64,000 nt of DNA, from NCBI GenBank assembly GCA_030789695.1, contig CM061142.1:142571637-142635636 (forward strand), given 5' to 3'. Made by a program: the position numbers and the translations under genes. Positions within the stretch are counted from its first letter, which is position 1, and each line of letters starts with the position of its first letter. Of this stretch, positions 1 through 12,101 are shown piece by piece. The notes beneath the pieces were generated by a model. It saw only the letters and a list, made by a program, of their open reading frames with translations, ran no database searches and was not told the DNA's origin. The stretch comes from Scilla litardierei. Taxonomy: Eukaryota > Streptophyta > Magnoliopsida > Asparagales > Asparagaceae.

Positions 1-710
1 AATGCACCCTTCTTGGTGTAAACTTATCCTTTGGAGTGTTCTCTCCATGGTCACCCTTATCAGTTGCGCACTTAACCATTTTCTCGTAGGGTTACAAGTT
101 ATCAGGATCTGTATGACCATGGACTATCTTTTTAACTCTTTAATGATCAGGGGTATTCTTTGAATCGTTCTCAATGAAGCTCCATGCACCAAGCAGCATT
201 CATCATCACTATTATCAACATAATGTTTAGAATCTCTTCACGGCTTGGCATCTCATGCGTGCCTTAGAAAATATTGAATCAACTCATGGCCATCATCTTT
301 GATGTTCGTTAATTAAGCTTGATCGTTATTCAACCTCAAATTACTTGCTACAAAGTATTGAATAAACTTTTTCTCTTACTTGTTGAATAATGAATTAACA
401 GAGACATGAGTTTATGATTTGTTTGTTTAGTTTTAATTATAGGTGCCCAAAAATTACAATGAAATATGTAAGTAAACTCTAATTCAAAATGAAAATTTTA
501 AAATTCTACAAGTTCTAAAACTTCTTTACGTGCTAATACAATTTTGTAAAAAGGAAATAAAATTCCTTTTGTATCTTATTGATATCTTATTTTCAATTAC
601 AGTATTGAATTTGAAGTTTAACATCTGACATCTGACACCATATGTTTTGGGAAAAGTTCTAATAAAAAACACAATCCTCTGATTGCCATCTATGAATTAC
701 TCCTTTTAAT

Positions 711-968
711 CTAGATCATACTTGAAGGTATAGGAACTCTTAGCTCACCAGAAAATGTTTTTTTGATGCTTTCCCAAATATCATGTGTCCAAGATTTTTC
801 ATCAAGTAATACGATATCATCAATTTGGTTACTCACATCAGATCCTATAGCTGTCACACCAGCCACACATCCTATGGCCATGCCCTTTACTAGTGATGAC
901 CTTTGGATGGGAAGAGACAGAAGGAATATTGCAAGGAAAGCAGGGATAACAAGGTTTAAGTTTTTCAT
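711..968 (-). CDS. Small secreted-protein-like ORF, copy A
   Basis: I do not recognise this 85-residue protein. It starts MKNLNL and has a classic signal-peptide layout: a Lys at residue 2, a hydrophobic core at about residues 4-20, then a polar turn (QRSS). The remainder is short and acidic, with one Cys at about residue 34, a WTHDIW motif and a Pro/Ser tail. The start chosen is the Met directly before the hydrophobic core, because it is shared with copy B, where the frame runs further upstream. Copy B differs at 10 of 258 bases with no indel. I count 5 synonymous and 5 replacement changes, which hints weakly at constraint. It lies next to transposon debris, so it could be a decayed gene, a captured peptide gene or chance. 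No intron or polyadenylation signal was established. Confidence 0.4.
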   Translation of the reverse strand: MKNLNLVIPAFLAIFLLSLPIQRSSLVKGMAIGCVAGVTAIGSDVSNQIDDIVLLDEKSWTHDIWESIKKTFSGELRVPIPSSMI

Positions 969-1522
969 GTTTTTTTTGTTGTTTGAAAATTGAAATTGTT
1001 TGTCTTGCCAATTCCCATTCTTGATTTTTAAACCAAATCTAATATGCCTTAAAGGTCAATGTTATTAATTAAATAATAAAAATACTTTCTCCTATTTATT
1101 ACGTCTTTTTAACTTAAATTATTGACATATCAATTTACCACAAAAGCATCAATGAGCACCATTAAATTGCAAATATTCATTTGTCCCAAATTTAATTTAT
1201 TAGTTATTAGTTTTAATTAAATATTGATACTCATGTTAATTCTTTTTGACATTCATTAATGTATTTGCATGATAGGGTGTAGACCTCATTTTACTTTCCA
1301 AGCACTTTAGAACAATAAAAACCCAATACAATTTCAGTTTGAAGGTGCCTAGTTTGTTAGCACCCATACCTTTTTTCCTTTATCTAGAATATTTTTGTTA
1401 TTTATGGGTTCATTGTATTCTACTTTTTATACTTGCAATATATGCCTAATGTACCCTTTAATTTTCTTTTAGTGATTAATTTATGTTCTTTCTCTTGTGA
1501 AAACATACCACACATTGGAAAG

Positions 1523-1544
1523 CACACACACACACACACACACA

Positions 1545-1626
<82 letters not shown>
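1523..1626. repeat. Compound microsatellite (CA)n(GA)n
   Basis: An uninterrupted-looking CA run (one CT break near 1547) switches to a GA run at 1581. The same compound repeat sits at the matching place in unit B. Long ORFs reading through it (Thr-His, Arg-Glu, Ser-Leu and Cys-Val repeats) are artefacts of the repeat. Confidence 0.95.
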
Positions 1627-1630
<4 letters not shown>

Positions 1631-1859
1631 CCAACATAGACACACATATAAGTGCACACGCCATGCATGCGCGCGTGTCACATACACACATGCATCAGGT
1701 ATCCAAAGAGGAAATTTTCTTGTTTTCCAGCTCACTTAAACCCCACATCCGCCTGTTTTTGATGATCTCTTTGTTCATATTGATTGTATGGTTCTAAATT
1801 CCAGACGAGTAATTTTCAAGTGAACCCTACGTGTTTTACTAGTTTTACTAGTTCATCTT

Positions 1860-2694
1860 ACCATGAGTGGATCCTCTGTCAAGACTTTGGATCCAATTCG
1901 AACTCCTTCGTAGCTATGCTAAAGCCCGATCAAGAGCAAGGAAGAATTTAGGGAGAAAGAGGGAATATTTACTTTAAGCTCAGATCTGTGCTTACTCATG
2001 TTTAATGGAGCTATCTAGTTCTGGAGCTTGGGACAAGTTTCAAGGAGGGGAGTATGCCTCTATTTATATAGGCAGCTGATCCCTTCTCTCTTCTCAATTT
2101 CCGATGTGGCACTAAAAATTGGAGTTAAAAAATTAATAAAAGTTGGCCCTTTACAAAGGCTAATCTTTAGTGAATTTTTCCTTCCTCACCGTTGAGCTTC
2201 GCAATTGATACTACGATTTAAATCAAAGGGCAGAGTACATGAATGCATAGAAACAAACGGCACTTCATTCCGAGTTCGTATGACGACTTAAACGTGTGTC
2301 GAAAGATGGCCAGAAAATCAGATTTTGCCTAAAAACCATTCGCCAAAAAAAAAAATCACAGCCCCTTTATCTGGACCAGAATTGGGCTAAAGCCCAGTTC
2401 TGGTATTTAGATGGTTTATTTGGATTATTTGAATCATTTAAGGTCCGATTTTATCGCGGTTTTCTCCGTGACTTTCACTGGAAAATCCTCTTCATTTCCA
2501 TGCACTTATTCTCAAATATATTTGTAACCAATTTACAATATATTTTATATTCCTTTTGCATCATATGTAATAACCCATATAAAAAATATTCTAAAGCTTT
2601 TGTCACAAACATTTTGTGACGTATTAAATTCCCTTTTAATATAAAATCCATTTGAATCAAATACAAATGAACTAAGGACATACATCCCTCAACA
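1860..2694 (-). mobile_element. LTR fragment, minus strand (family L), copy A
   Basis: On the minus strand the sequence starts TGTTGAGGGATG at 2694 and carries a strong TATA box at 2061-2070. The same TATA neighbourhood (TATATAAATAGRGGC, then a conserved leader) recurs in unit B and again at 36451-36460, so this is a dispersed LTR family. Only the U3 end is sharply defined; the left edge near 1860 is approximate. No internal region belonging to it is seen next to it. Confidence 0.55.
2061..2070 (-). promoter_or_regulatory. TATA box of family L LTR, copy A
   Basis: Minus strand reads TATATAAATA. The match and its surroundings are conserved in the other two copies of this LTR in the window. 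Confidence 0.6.
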
Positions 2695-3210
2695 GATGGT
2701 CCGCATACTATTGGCTATGTTGATTCCGACGTTGCAGGCAACTTGTATAGGAGGAGATCCATGACATGCTACGTCTTCACCCTATTAGTAGCTCCGATCT
2801 GTTGGCAGAGTATACTTCATTCTATGATGGCCCTGTCTACTACGGAGACAGAATACATCGCATTCACTGAGGCTATGAAGAAGGCGATATGGATGATGGG
2901 CTTGATGGATGATCTGGGTGTCTACCAGGAGAAGTACGATCTCCATTGTGATAGTCAAAGTGTGATGCACTTTGCTAAGAATTAGGTCTTCCTTGCTTGC
3001 ACCGGGCATATCGATGCGAGATTCCACTTTCTTTGAGACTAATTGGGAGAAGAAGACGACGACATCACCTTGTTAAAGATTGAAACAGATGACTACCTTG
3101 TGGACATGTTAACAAAGGTTTTATCGGAGAGTCAATTTAAAGCACTACTTGAACTTGCTCAATGTGGTTCCAAGATGATGTCAAGGCAGCCTCAATTGGG
3201 GGGCATTTGA
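2695..3210 (+). pseudogene. pol: Copia RNase H remnant, copy A
   Basis: Translation of the plus strand gives the C-terminal part of a Ty1/copia polyprotein. Seen are the DSD start of the RNase H fold, an RRRS stretch, STTETEYIAF, the HCDSQSVMH active-site strand, HIDARFHF and a DMLTKV tail. RT, integrase and gag are absent upstream, so only the 3' end of the element survives. A stop follows AKN near 2983 and further stops follow, so it cannot be translated as one protein. It leads straight into a polypurine tract and 3' LTR at 3343-4085. The identical remnant is present in unit B. Confidence 0.85.
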
Positions 3211-3342
3211 GGCTCGGTGGAGCCAGTTGGGCCTCGATGGGAGCCATTAGGCTCTTCGGAGCAGAATAGGGGAAACACCATATGTGACTCTACCAAGGTG
3301 GTGCAATGAAGGCCAGCTATGTCACAGAGGACCGAATCTCGC

Positions 3343-3355
3343 AAAGGTGGAGATT
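3343..3355 (+). other. Polypurine tract, copia copy A
   Basis: AAAGGTGGAGATT lies immediately before TGTGAAAGTTGG, the start of the 3' LTR. This is the usual copia plus-strand primer context, following the RNase H end by about 140 bases. Confidence 0.65.
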
Positions 3356-4085
3356 TGTGAAAGTTGGCTCGATTTAGGTGTTGGATAAGTATTGGCTTGA
3401 CTTCCGAGTTATATTGTGCAGAGGTAACTCGGCTATGCTTAGGACCTGACCTATCTGACTATGCAAAAGTCAGATACTAGGAGGCCAAACTATTTGACTT
3501 CGACAATGCACTTGTTTCCTCATTTCAGAGGATCGATGGCTCATGGATCGATCGCTCTACAGTCCGAGCTTCGGGTAGCTCGTATCTATCGGCTTGGCAC
3601 TTCGGTTGCTTGGTCTTCAGGAGAAAGCTCGGCAATACAGATGGGGCCCACCCTAGGATGCGACCCCATGCACTACTCGTATTAGAGTTGCGCTTGGATG
3701 GGAATTTTGTTAAAGGTGGGATTTGTATATCTTTGGAATCGATCCTCAATGATGACACCTATTTTACCCTAGGGTTATATGTAGGGTGTTTTATAGGATG
3801 GTTTCGATCATGTGGAACACAGTGAGAACTTTGAGCTGCCATTTGTGAGTGCCAACTTTGAGAGATTTTTAGAGAGATTTTGGTCAATATTTGTGTGCTT
3901 CTTCTTCGTTGTGAAGAGAAAAGATTTGTATTAATTCTTTCCTTTTGTAATAAATCAGATTGGTGTTCCCTTGGACGGTTGACGGCCTAAAGTTGTAATC
4001 TTTCATAGTGCTCTTGTTTGGTTTTGGTTGCTCATCCTTGTCTCGATCGTCCGACGATCCCTCACTTCTGACCCGGCGCACAACA
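3356..4085 (+). mobile_element. 3' LTR of truncated copia, copy A
   Basis: Starts TGTGAAAGTTGG right after the polypurine tract. The right edge is placed at the CA of GCACAACA, which gives 730 bases, matching 731 in unit B; this end is a best guess because no second LTR is available. A TATA-like run near 3773 is weaker than its counterpart in unit B. Confidence 0.6.
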
Positions 4086-5266
4086 AGCTGATGCACATTT
4101 TACACACGCACACTTACTTGCACAAACACACACACAAACAAACACACACACATATATGTAATATGTTGCATAAAAAGGAAAGATATTATCTGGGAGGTTT
4201 GCATAATGCATTAAAGGTTCCCTCAAATTTGGTAAGGTGATAATATTAATTACATAAAATTGAGAATAAATAATTTTGGCCCTTATTTTAAAAATACAAT
4301 CAACTTGCCATCATTTAATAAGGGTAAATTAGATGATCTTAATTAAATTATTTCGGAATATTTTTGAATTTTATCATGTCGATGAACATAAATTTATAAT
4401 GAAATTATTTTATATATGGTAATTGTGTAAAAGTTCACATGGAAGGGGGCACATGCCCTCACCATATTTAAACTTGTTCACCTTATTAGGCATAATTGGT
4501 GTTAGCATATCTCCTTTTTCATTTTGGCTTCCATGTAATGAAAAAGCCAACCCCTATAGTTAAAACGGACACTACAAAATATAACATTTAATAAAATTAA
4601 ATGTATATAACAAAATTGATAGTCAATTGATTAATTCATAATTATCGTAATAGGTTTCCATATGTTACATTTGGAATCTGAAGCCTAATTTATAATCATC
4701 ATTATTTCCTTTGGACCCCCAAAGATTTCCTGATATGAAAACAGACACTTTTTAAGGATCTAAACGTCGATCATATATTCTTGGGAGAATGTAATCTTTG
4801 CGTTGTCTAATTTTGTGCTCTTAGTAGGGGACATGACAATGTTGTCCCTCTTTTGTAGTTTTACATGACAATGAATGTCCCTCTTTTGTAGTTTTTGATC
4901 CCCAACATGGTGTCTTATTCAACTTCAAACCCCACATTGACAATGAGAATGATTTAATTGTCATTTTTATTTAAGGGATTTTTTTCACCTTTTCTTACTA
5001 GAGAGGTCATTGGACATTAAACTCATATTATTCACGCTAAAGGAGCCTCTTTGCATTATGTCCTATATATCCTACTTTAGATTACCCCCGACGTCATGGT
5101 GTGACCACTATTATAATAGTATGCACAATACTCCTTATCCCTTGTCTTGGAATCAACTCTAACACTTAGTGGCTCGTGTGGATGTATGTGGGCACGTCAT
5201 TGAGAGAAATGAAGATTTGTATCTGATAATTTCATATAGCATACACTTACCAGGGTTAGAGACCCC
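4086..5266. other. AT-rich spacer of unit A
   Basis: Contains a degenerate CA-rich stretch at about 4100-4156 and otherwise AT-rich sequence. No ORF, RNA gene or element boundary could be supported. It corresponds to 9350-12710 in unit B, where the LINE sits. Confidence 0.6.
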
Positions 5267-5975
5267 ATGCACCCTTCTTGGTGTAAACTTATCCTTTGGA
5301 GTGTTCTCTCCATGGTCACCCTTATCAGTTGCACACTTAACCATTTTCTCGTAGGGTTACAAGTTATCAGGATCTGTATGACCATGGACTATCTTTTTAA
5401 CTCTTTAATGATTAGGGGTATTCTTTGAATCGTTCTCAATGAAGCTCCATGCACCTAGCAGCATTCATCATCACTATTATCAACATAATGTTTAGAATCT
5501 CTTCATAGCTTGGCATCTCATGCGTGCCTTAGAACATATTGAATCAACTCATGGCCATCATCTTTGATGTTCGTTAATTAAGCTTGATCGTTATTCAACC
5601 TCAAATTACTTGCTACAAAGTATTGAATAAACTTTTTCTCTTACTTGTTGAATAATGAATTAACAGAGACACGAGTTTATGATTTGTTTGTTTAGTTTTA
5701 ATTATAGGTGCCCAAAAATTACAATGAAATATGTAAGTAAACTCTAATTCAAAATGAAAATTTTAAAATTCTACATGTTCTAAAACTTCTTTACGTGCTA
5801 ATACAATTTTGTAAAAAGGAAATAAAAAGCCTTTCGTATCTTATTGATATCTTATTTTCAATTACAGTATTGAATTTGAAGTTTAACATCTGACATCTGA
5901 CACCATATGTTTTGGGAAAAGTTCTAATAAAAAACACAATCCTCTGATTGCCATTTATGAATTACTCCTTTTAAT

Positions 5976-6233
5976 CTAGATCATACTTGAAGGCATAGGA
6001 ACTCTTAGCTCACCAGAAAAAGTTTTTTTGATGCTTTCCCAAATATCATGTGTCCAAGATTTTTCATCAAGTAATACGATATCATCAATTTGGTTGCTCA
6101 CATCAGATCCTATAGCTGTCACACCAGCAACACATCCAATGGACATGCCCTTTACCAGTGCTGACCTTTGGAAGGGAAGAGACAGAAGGAATATTGCAAG
6201 GAAAGCAGGGATAACAAGGTTTAATTTTTTCAT
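5976..6233 (-). CDS. Small secreted-protein-like ORF, copy B
   Basis: 85 residues starting MKKLNL, same length and frame as copy A. The signal-peptide-like start now has two Lys before the hydrophobic core, followed by LPFQRSALVKG, a single Cys in GCVAGV, the acidic DDIVLLDEKSW stretch and the C-terminal VPMPSSMI. The frame is open further upstream to 6329, but that part is not shared as coding sequence with copy A, so the inner Met was chosen. Replacements versus copy A are N/K, I/F, S/A, A/S and I/M, mostly conservative. Function is unknown; secretion is an inference from the hydrophobic start only. Confidence 0.42.
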   Translation of the reverse strand: MKKLNLVIPAFLAIFLLSLPFQRSALVKGMSIGCVAGVTAIGSDVSNQIDDIVLLDEKSWTHDIWESIKKTFSGELRVPMPSSMI

Positions 6234-6785
6234 GTTTTTTTGGTTGTTTGAAAATTGAAATTGTGTGTCTTTCCAATTACCATTATTGCTTTTTAAACCA
6301 AATACAATATGCCTTAAAGCTCTTGTCATTAATTAAATAATAAAAATATTTTCTATTGTTTATTACGTCATTTTAACTTAAAATTATTGACCTATCTATT
6401 TACCACAAAAATCATCAATGAGCACCATTAAATTCCAAATATTGATTTATCCCAAATTTAATTTATTAGTTATTAGTTTTAATTAAATATTGATACTCAT
6501 GTTAATGCTTTCTGACATTCATTAGTGTATTTTCATGATAAGGTGTAGACAACATTTTACTTTCCAAGCGCTTTAGAACAATAAAAAACCAATAAAATTT
6601 CAGTTAGAAGGTGCCTTGTTTGTTAGCACCCATACCTTTTTTCCTTTATCTAGAATATTTTTGTTATTTAGGTGTCCATTATATGCTTCTTTTTGTACAT
6701 GCAATATATGCCTAATGTACCCTTTAATTTTATTTTAGTAATTAATTTATGTTCTTTCTCTTGTGAAAACATACCACACATTGGA

Positions 6786-6902
<117 letters not shown>

Positions 6903-7124
6903 CACATAGACATACATATAAGTGCACACGCCATGCATGCGTGTGTGTCACATACACACATGCATCAGGTATCCAAAGAGGAAATTTTCCCGTTTGATAC
7001 CACACTGTAACCCCCATCCCCCCTGTTTTTGATGATCTGTTCAATCATATTGATCGTAAGGTTCTAAATTCCAGACGAGTAATTTTCAAGTGAACCCTAC
7101 GAGTTTTACTAGTTTTACTAGTTT

Positions 7125-7959
7125 ATCTTACCATGAGTGCATCCTCCATCAAGACTTCGGATCCAATCCGAACTCCTTCGTAGCTTTGCTAAAGCCCGAT
7201 CATAGGCAAGGAAGAATTTAGGGAGAAAGAGGGAATATTTACTTTAAGCTCATATTCGTGCTTACTCACGTTTAATGGAGCTATCCAGTTTTGGAGCTTG
7301 GGACAAGTTTCAAGGAGGGGAGTAGGCCCCTATTTATATAGGCAGCTAACCACCCCTCTTCTCAATTTCTGATGTGGGACTAAAAATTGGAGTGAAAAAA
7401 TCAATTAAAGTTGGCCCTTTACAAAGGCTAATCTTTATTGAATTTTTCCTACCTCACCATTGAGCTTCGCAATTGATTCTACCTATTAAATCGAAGAGCA
7501 CTGTACATGAATGCATAGAAATAAACGGCGCGTCATTTAGAGTTCGTTTGACCACTCAAACATGTGTAGAAAGTTGTCTAGAAAATCAAATTTCGCCAAA
7601 AACCCATTTGCTAAAAAAAATCCCAGCCCCTTTATCTGGTCCAGAAGTGGGCTAAAGCCCAGTTCTAGTTTTTTGATGGTTTATTTGGCTTATTTGACTC
7701 ATTTAAGGTCCGATTTGAGCGCGGTTTTCTCCGTGACTTTCACTGGAAAATCCACTTCATTTCCATGCACTTATTGTCAAATATATTTATAACCAATTTA
7801 CAATATATTTTATATTCCTTTTGCATCAAATGCAATAACCCACATCAATAATATTCTAAAGCTTTTGTTACAAATATTATGTGACGTATTAAATTCCCTT
7901 TTAATAAAAAATCCATTTGCATCAAATACAAATGAACTAAGGACATACATCCCTCAACA
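7125..7959 (-). mobile_element. LTR fragment, minus strand (family L), copy B
   Basis: Counterpart of the minus-strand LTR piece in unit A, with the U3 end at 7959 and a TATA box at 7331-7340 (TATATAAATA on the minus strand). The left edge is approximate. Confidence 0.55.
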
Positions 7960-8478
7960 GATGGTCCACAAACTATTGGCTATATTGATTCCGAATTTGC
8001 AGGCGACTTGTATAGGAGGAGATCCATGACATGCTATTTCTTCACGCTATTATGAGCTCCGATCTGTTGGCAGAGTATTCTTCAATCTATGATGGCAATG
8101 TCTACTACGAAGATAGAATACATTGCATTCACTAAGGCTATGAAGAAGACGATATGGCTGATGGGCTTGATGGATGATCTGGGAGTCTACCAGAAGAAGT
8201 ACGATCTCCATTGTGATAGTCAGAGTGTGATGCACTTGGCTAAGAATCAGGACTTCCTTACTTGCACCGGGCATATCGATGTGAGATTCCACTTTGTTTG
8301 AGACTATGTGGGAGAAGAAGACGACGACATCGACTTTTAAAGATCGAAACCGATGACTACCTTGTGGACATGTTAACAAAGGTTGTATCAAGGAGTCAAG
8401 TTAAAACACTACTTGATCCTGCTCAATGTGGTTCCAAGATGATGTCAAGGCTGCCTCAGTTGGGGGCATTTGAGGCTC
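7960..8478 (+). pseudogene. pol: Copia RNase H remnant, copy B
   Basis: Same Ty1/copia RNase H tail as in unit A. Recognisable parts are MAMSTTKIEYIAF, HCDSQSVMHLAKNQ, TGHIDVRFHFV and DMLTKVVS. This copy keeps a Gln where copy A has a stop after AKN, but it has its own frameshift just after HFV near 8300. Its early part is also broken by a stop near 8055. It is non-functional and lacks everything upstream of RNase H. Confidence 0.85.
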
Positions 8479-8618
8479 GGTGGAGCCAGTTGGGCCTCGA
8501 TGGGAGCCATTAGGCTCTTCGGAGTAAAATAGGGGAGACACCATATGTGACTCTACCAAGGTGGTGCAATGAAGGCCGGCTATGTCACATAGGCCTGAAT
8601 CTCGCAAAGGTGTAGATT

Positions 8619-9349
8619 TGTGAAAGTTGGCTCGATTTAGGTGTCGGATAAGTATTTGCTTGACATCCGAGTTATCTTGTGTAGAGGTAACTTGGTCATG
8701 CTTAGGACCTGACCTATCTGATTCTGCACAAGTCAGATACTAGGAGGCCAAACTATTTGACGTCGATAGCGCACTTGGTTCCCCATTTCAGAAGATCGAC
8801 GTCTCATGGATCGATAGCTCTACAGTCCGAGCTTTAGGTAGCTTAGATCGATCGGCTCGGCACTTCGGTTGCTGGAATTCAGGAAAAAAGCTTGGCAATA
8901 TGGAGGTGGCCCACCCTAGGATGCGACCCCATGCATTACTCTTATTAGAGTTGTGATTGGATGGGAATTCCTTTAAAGGCAGGATTTGTATATCTTGGGA
9001 ATTCATCCTCAATGATGACACCTATTTTAGCCTAAGGCTATATATAGGGTGTTTCAGAGGAGGGTTTCGTTCATGTGGAACGCAGAGAGAACTTTGAGCC
9101 GCCATATGTGCGTGCCAACTTTGAGAGATTGTTTGAGAGATCTTGGAGGATATTTGTGTGCTTCTTCTTCATTGTGAAGAGAAAAGATTTGTATTAATTC
9201 TTTCCTTTTTTAATAAATCGCAATGGTGTTCACTTGGCTGGTCGACGGCATAAAGTTGTAATCTTTCATAGTGCTCTTGTTTGGTTTTGGTTGCTCATCC
9301 TCGTCTCGATCGTCCGACGATCCCTCACTTCTGACCCCAGCGCACAACA
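8619..9349 (+). mobile_element. 3' LTR of truncated copia, copy B
   Basis: Starts TGTGAAAGTTGG after the tract AAAGGTGTAGATT and ends at GCACAACA. A clear TATA box (TATATATA) lies at 9039-9046, about 420 bases into the LTR. The last 120 bases before the CA are conserved with unit A. Confidence 0.6.
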
Positions 9350-9852
9350 AGCTGATGCCTATTTTACCCATGCACACTTACTTGCACAAACACAAACACA
9401 AACAAACACACACACATATGTAATATGCTGCATAAAAAGGAAAGATATTATCTAGGAGGGTTGCGTAATGCATTAAAGGATAACTCAAATTTGGTAAGGT
9501 GCTACTATTAATTACATAAAATTGAGAAGAAATAATTTTGGCCATTATTTTTAAAAATACAATCAACTAGACATCATTTAATAAGGGAAAATTAGATGAT
9601 CTTCATTAAATTATTTCGGAATATTTTGATTTTTATCATGTCGATGAACATAAAGTTATAATGAAATTATTTTATATATGGTAATTGTGTAAAAATTCAC
9701 TTGGAGGGGGCACATGCCCTCTCCATATGGAATCTTACTCACCTTATTAGGCATAATTGGTATTAGCTTATCTCCTTTTTCATTTTGGCTTCCATGTAAT
9801 GAAAAGCCAACCCTTAGAGTTAAAAGGGACACTACAAAATATAACATTTAAT

Positions 9853-9856
<4 letters not shown>
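9350..9856. other. AT-rich spacer of unit B, left of LINE
   Basis: AT-rich sequence matching 4086-4590 of unit A, including a short CA-rich run near 9379-9418. No gene seen. Confidence 0.6.

Positions 9857-9902
<46 letters not shown>
9857..9902. repeat. (TA)n run at 3' side of LINE
   Basis: About 46 bases of alternating AT. Unit A has only a short non-repetitive AT stretch here, so the run came with, or expanded after, the LINE insertion. In LINE orientation it takes the place of a poly(A) tail. Confidence 0.9.
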
Positions 9903-9904
<2 letters not shown>

Positions 9905-12035
9905 AAAGGTAAGTTAGATATTATATACAATAAAGTGCGAAATATACAAGTGGTATTCCAATGGTGCCCGTCTCAACAGAGAGAGGAGAGGACACAGGGG
10001 TCGTCACTCTCTACTATCGAAACTAACATCCATGGACATACCACGATTCATTACAAAAAACACTCCTCTAAGAAAGAGATAAAGAAATACACCAACCAAA
10101 GTCATCCATTATCAAAAATCCCCCAATTGTCAAAAGCATCTGCCGCTTCATCACTAGCGACATCTTCGTCACGGAGAGAAATCCGTACATCAGAAGCAAT
10201 AACATCAAAAAGCACCGTTTTCGCCATCACCAAATTCTCAAATACTCTCATGTTGCGCTCTCTCCATAAATGCCATACACAGGCCGCCAGAATTGTATGT
10301 GCAAGCCTACTAAGCGAATCCCTCTTACCGAAATTTCCCAGGTAGAATTTACATACCTCAAGGAGAGATAATTCATCCGGGCCATTGCATCCTAATTTAA
10401 GAAATGCACGCCGTATAATGTAGTTTGAGTAGGGACATGCGAAAAACAGGTGGTGTGTTGTCTCCAACTCGTTGTCCTGACAAAGAACACAGGTAGCATC
10501 AGATTGAATACCCCATTGTTGCATCTTGTCTTTAGTAAGGAGCTTTCCTTTAATTGCCCGCAGGAGATTGAGTGCCATCTTCGGGATGTGTTTTTGAAAC
10601 CAAACAATTTTGTAGAACTCGAAATTTGGTGTTTTGATTCGAATATTTTCCCAAACATCTCTGAAATTTACAGCTGGACCAAGCTTCCACTCCCAAGAAT
10701 CGGTCCCCTCTGTTAGTCTCACATGTTGGAGAATAGGCCGGATATCAGAAATTTCAGGATCATTCCTCCATGACATGCCTTCCCAGTAATCTCGGACTTT
10801 CCTTCTAGTAGAACCCAAAGGAATGTCAAACAAATTTTTTAGGGGCCCACATGGAAGCCAATTGTCATGCCAAAATAATGTTTCATTTCCATCTCTGACT
10901 TTCTTCATAATAAGGTTCTGTGATAGATTCCTGCATTTAAGTAAGAACTTCCAAGTGCCCGATTGAATCGGAGTCTCATTTGCAACATAGAATTCGCTGA
11001 TGTCCTTATGTTTACTCCGCATGTAATCAGCCCATAAACTTCTGGATTGCAGCATTCTCCAGGTGAGTTTAACACCAGTAGCTAAGTTTAGATCAGAGAG
11101 AAGCCGTAGTCCCACACCCCCTTCATTCTTAGGCTTGCACATATCACGCCAAGCCCAAATTTTACTATTCCCCCATATGAATCTTCTGCACATAGAGGTC
11201 AGGGTACGCAACACAGTAGATGGAAATCTATATACTTGAGCCCAAAAAGGAATCATACCATAAATCACTGTACGTACCAACTCAATTCTGCCTGAGATGG
11301 AGAGCAAAGTAGAGGACCATCCACTCATTCGTTTCCTGCACTTGTCCAAGAGACGGTTGTACATGCAAATTTTGGGGTATTTAGAAGACAAAGGAAGACC
11401 CAAGTATGTGGTGATGGTGCTTGATAGTTTAACTCCTAGGCAATCAGCAAGAGCCTCAGGATTAGTAGTCCCTTTGCTGAACATTACAGTGCTCTTTCTC
11501 CAATTCATGTCCAACCCTGTGAAGCATTTAAACTCCTCCAGCATCTCCTGGAGCCCATGAAAAGATTTAAAGTTGGCTCGGCAGAATAACAACAAATCAT
11601 CTGCAAATAGAAGGTGAGTAATAGATCCGGTCCTTCGCATGGGTTGAATGAGACCTTTGGTGTGTGCCTTTTCCAGCAGTAAGGAAAAAGCTTCCATTAC
11701 TAAAACAAATAAATAGGGAGATAATGGATCACCCTGCCTGAGTCCTCTATTCCCTTCAAAATGGCCAACAGGAGAGCCATTCACCATCACTGAGTATGAA
11801 GCAGTAGAGATGCACTCCTTAATCCAGCCAATGAAATTGTACCCAAATCCCATTTGATGCATTATATAATAGACAAACTCCCGATTGACACTATCAAAAG
11901 CCTTTCTAAGATCCAACTTCAGGCACGCTCTAGATCCCATAGGATTGCTGAAATCCCTTATCTGTTCATGGGCCAAAAGAGTGCTATCAGAAAGTAACCG
12001 CCCTTTTAGAAAAGCCACTTGGTTAGGTGATACTA

Positions 12036-12037
<2 letters not shown>
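9903..12037 (-). mobile_element. L1-type LINE, 5'-truncated
   Basis: Non-LTR retrotransposon in minus orientation, present in unit B and absent from the matching place in unit A. It keeps the RT core onward and the 3' UTR (9903-10101) and lacks ORF1, the endonuclease and the N-terminal RT blocks. 5' truncation is usual for target-primed LINE insertion. Both ends abut (TA)n, so a target duplication, if any, is hidden inside the repeat. Confidence 0.9.
10102..12037 (-). CDS. LINE reverse transcriptase, partial ORF2
   Basis: About 645 codons are open to a natural stop with no internal stop or frameshift, which suggests a fairly recent insertion. Order seen: the PNQVAFLKGR block, LDLRKAFDSVN (first catalytic Asp region), a GLRQGDPLSPYLF block, the HLLFADDLLLF catalytic pair, then a long thumb/connection region. 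The C-terminal zf-RVT domain (CVLCQ followed by THHLFFAC) and a WHLWRERN motif are typical of plant L1 elements. The start is missing; in-frame Ile-Tyr repeats upstream come from the TA microsatellite, not the protein. The enzyme would copy LINE RNA at a nicked target in the nucleus. This copy cannot do so alone because the endonuclease is absent. Confidence 0.92.

Positions 12038-12101
<64 letters not shown>
12038..12101. repeat. (TA)n run at 5' side of LINE
   Basis: About 64 bases of alternating TA directly joined to the truncated 5' end of the LINE. To the right, 12102-12710 is AT-rich and matches about 4626-5266 of unit A with no gene seen. Confidence 0.9.

Larger units (their letters stand above)
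1..5266. repeat. Tandem segmental duplication, unit A
   Basis: Position 2 onward matches position 5267 onward with an offset of 5265, and the match continues through the small ORF, the microsatellite, the LTR pieces and the copia remnant. The first bases of the window fall inside the unit, so its true left end may lie outside. Differences from unit B are scattered substitutions and small indels. Bases 1-710 are AT-rich and I see no gene in them. Bases 969-1522 are also AT-rich with nothing recognisable. Confidence 0.9.

Noticed and set aside
1433..1739. ORFs of His-Thr, Arg-Glu, Ser-Leu and Cys-Val repeats
   Set aside because: They are translations of the (CA)n(GA)n microsatellite.
2296..2619. 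107-codon ORF in unit A
   Set aside because: Falls in AT-rich LTR U3, is not preserved as an ORF in unit B, and has no recognisable feature.
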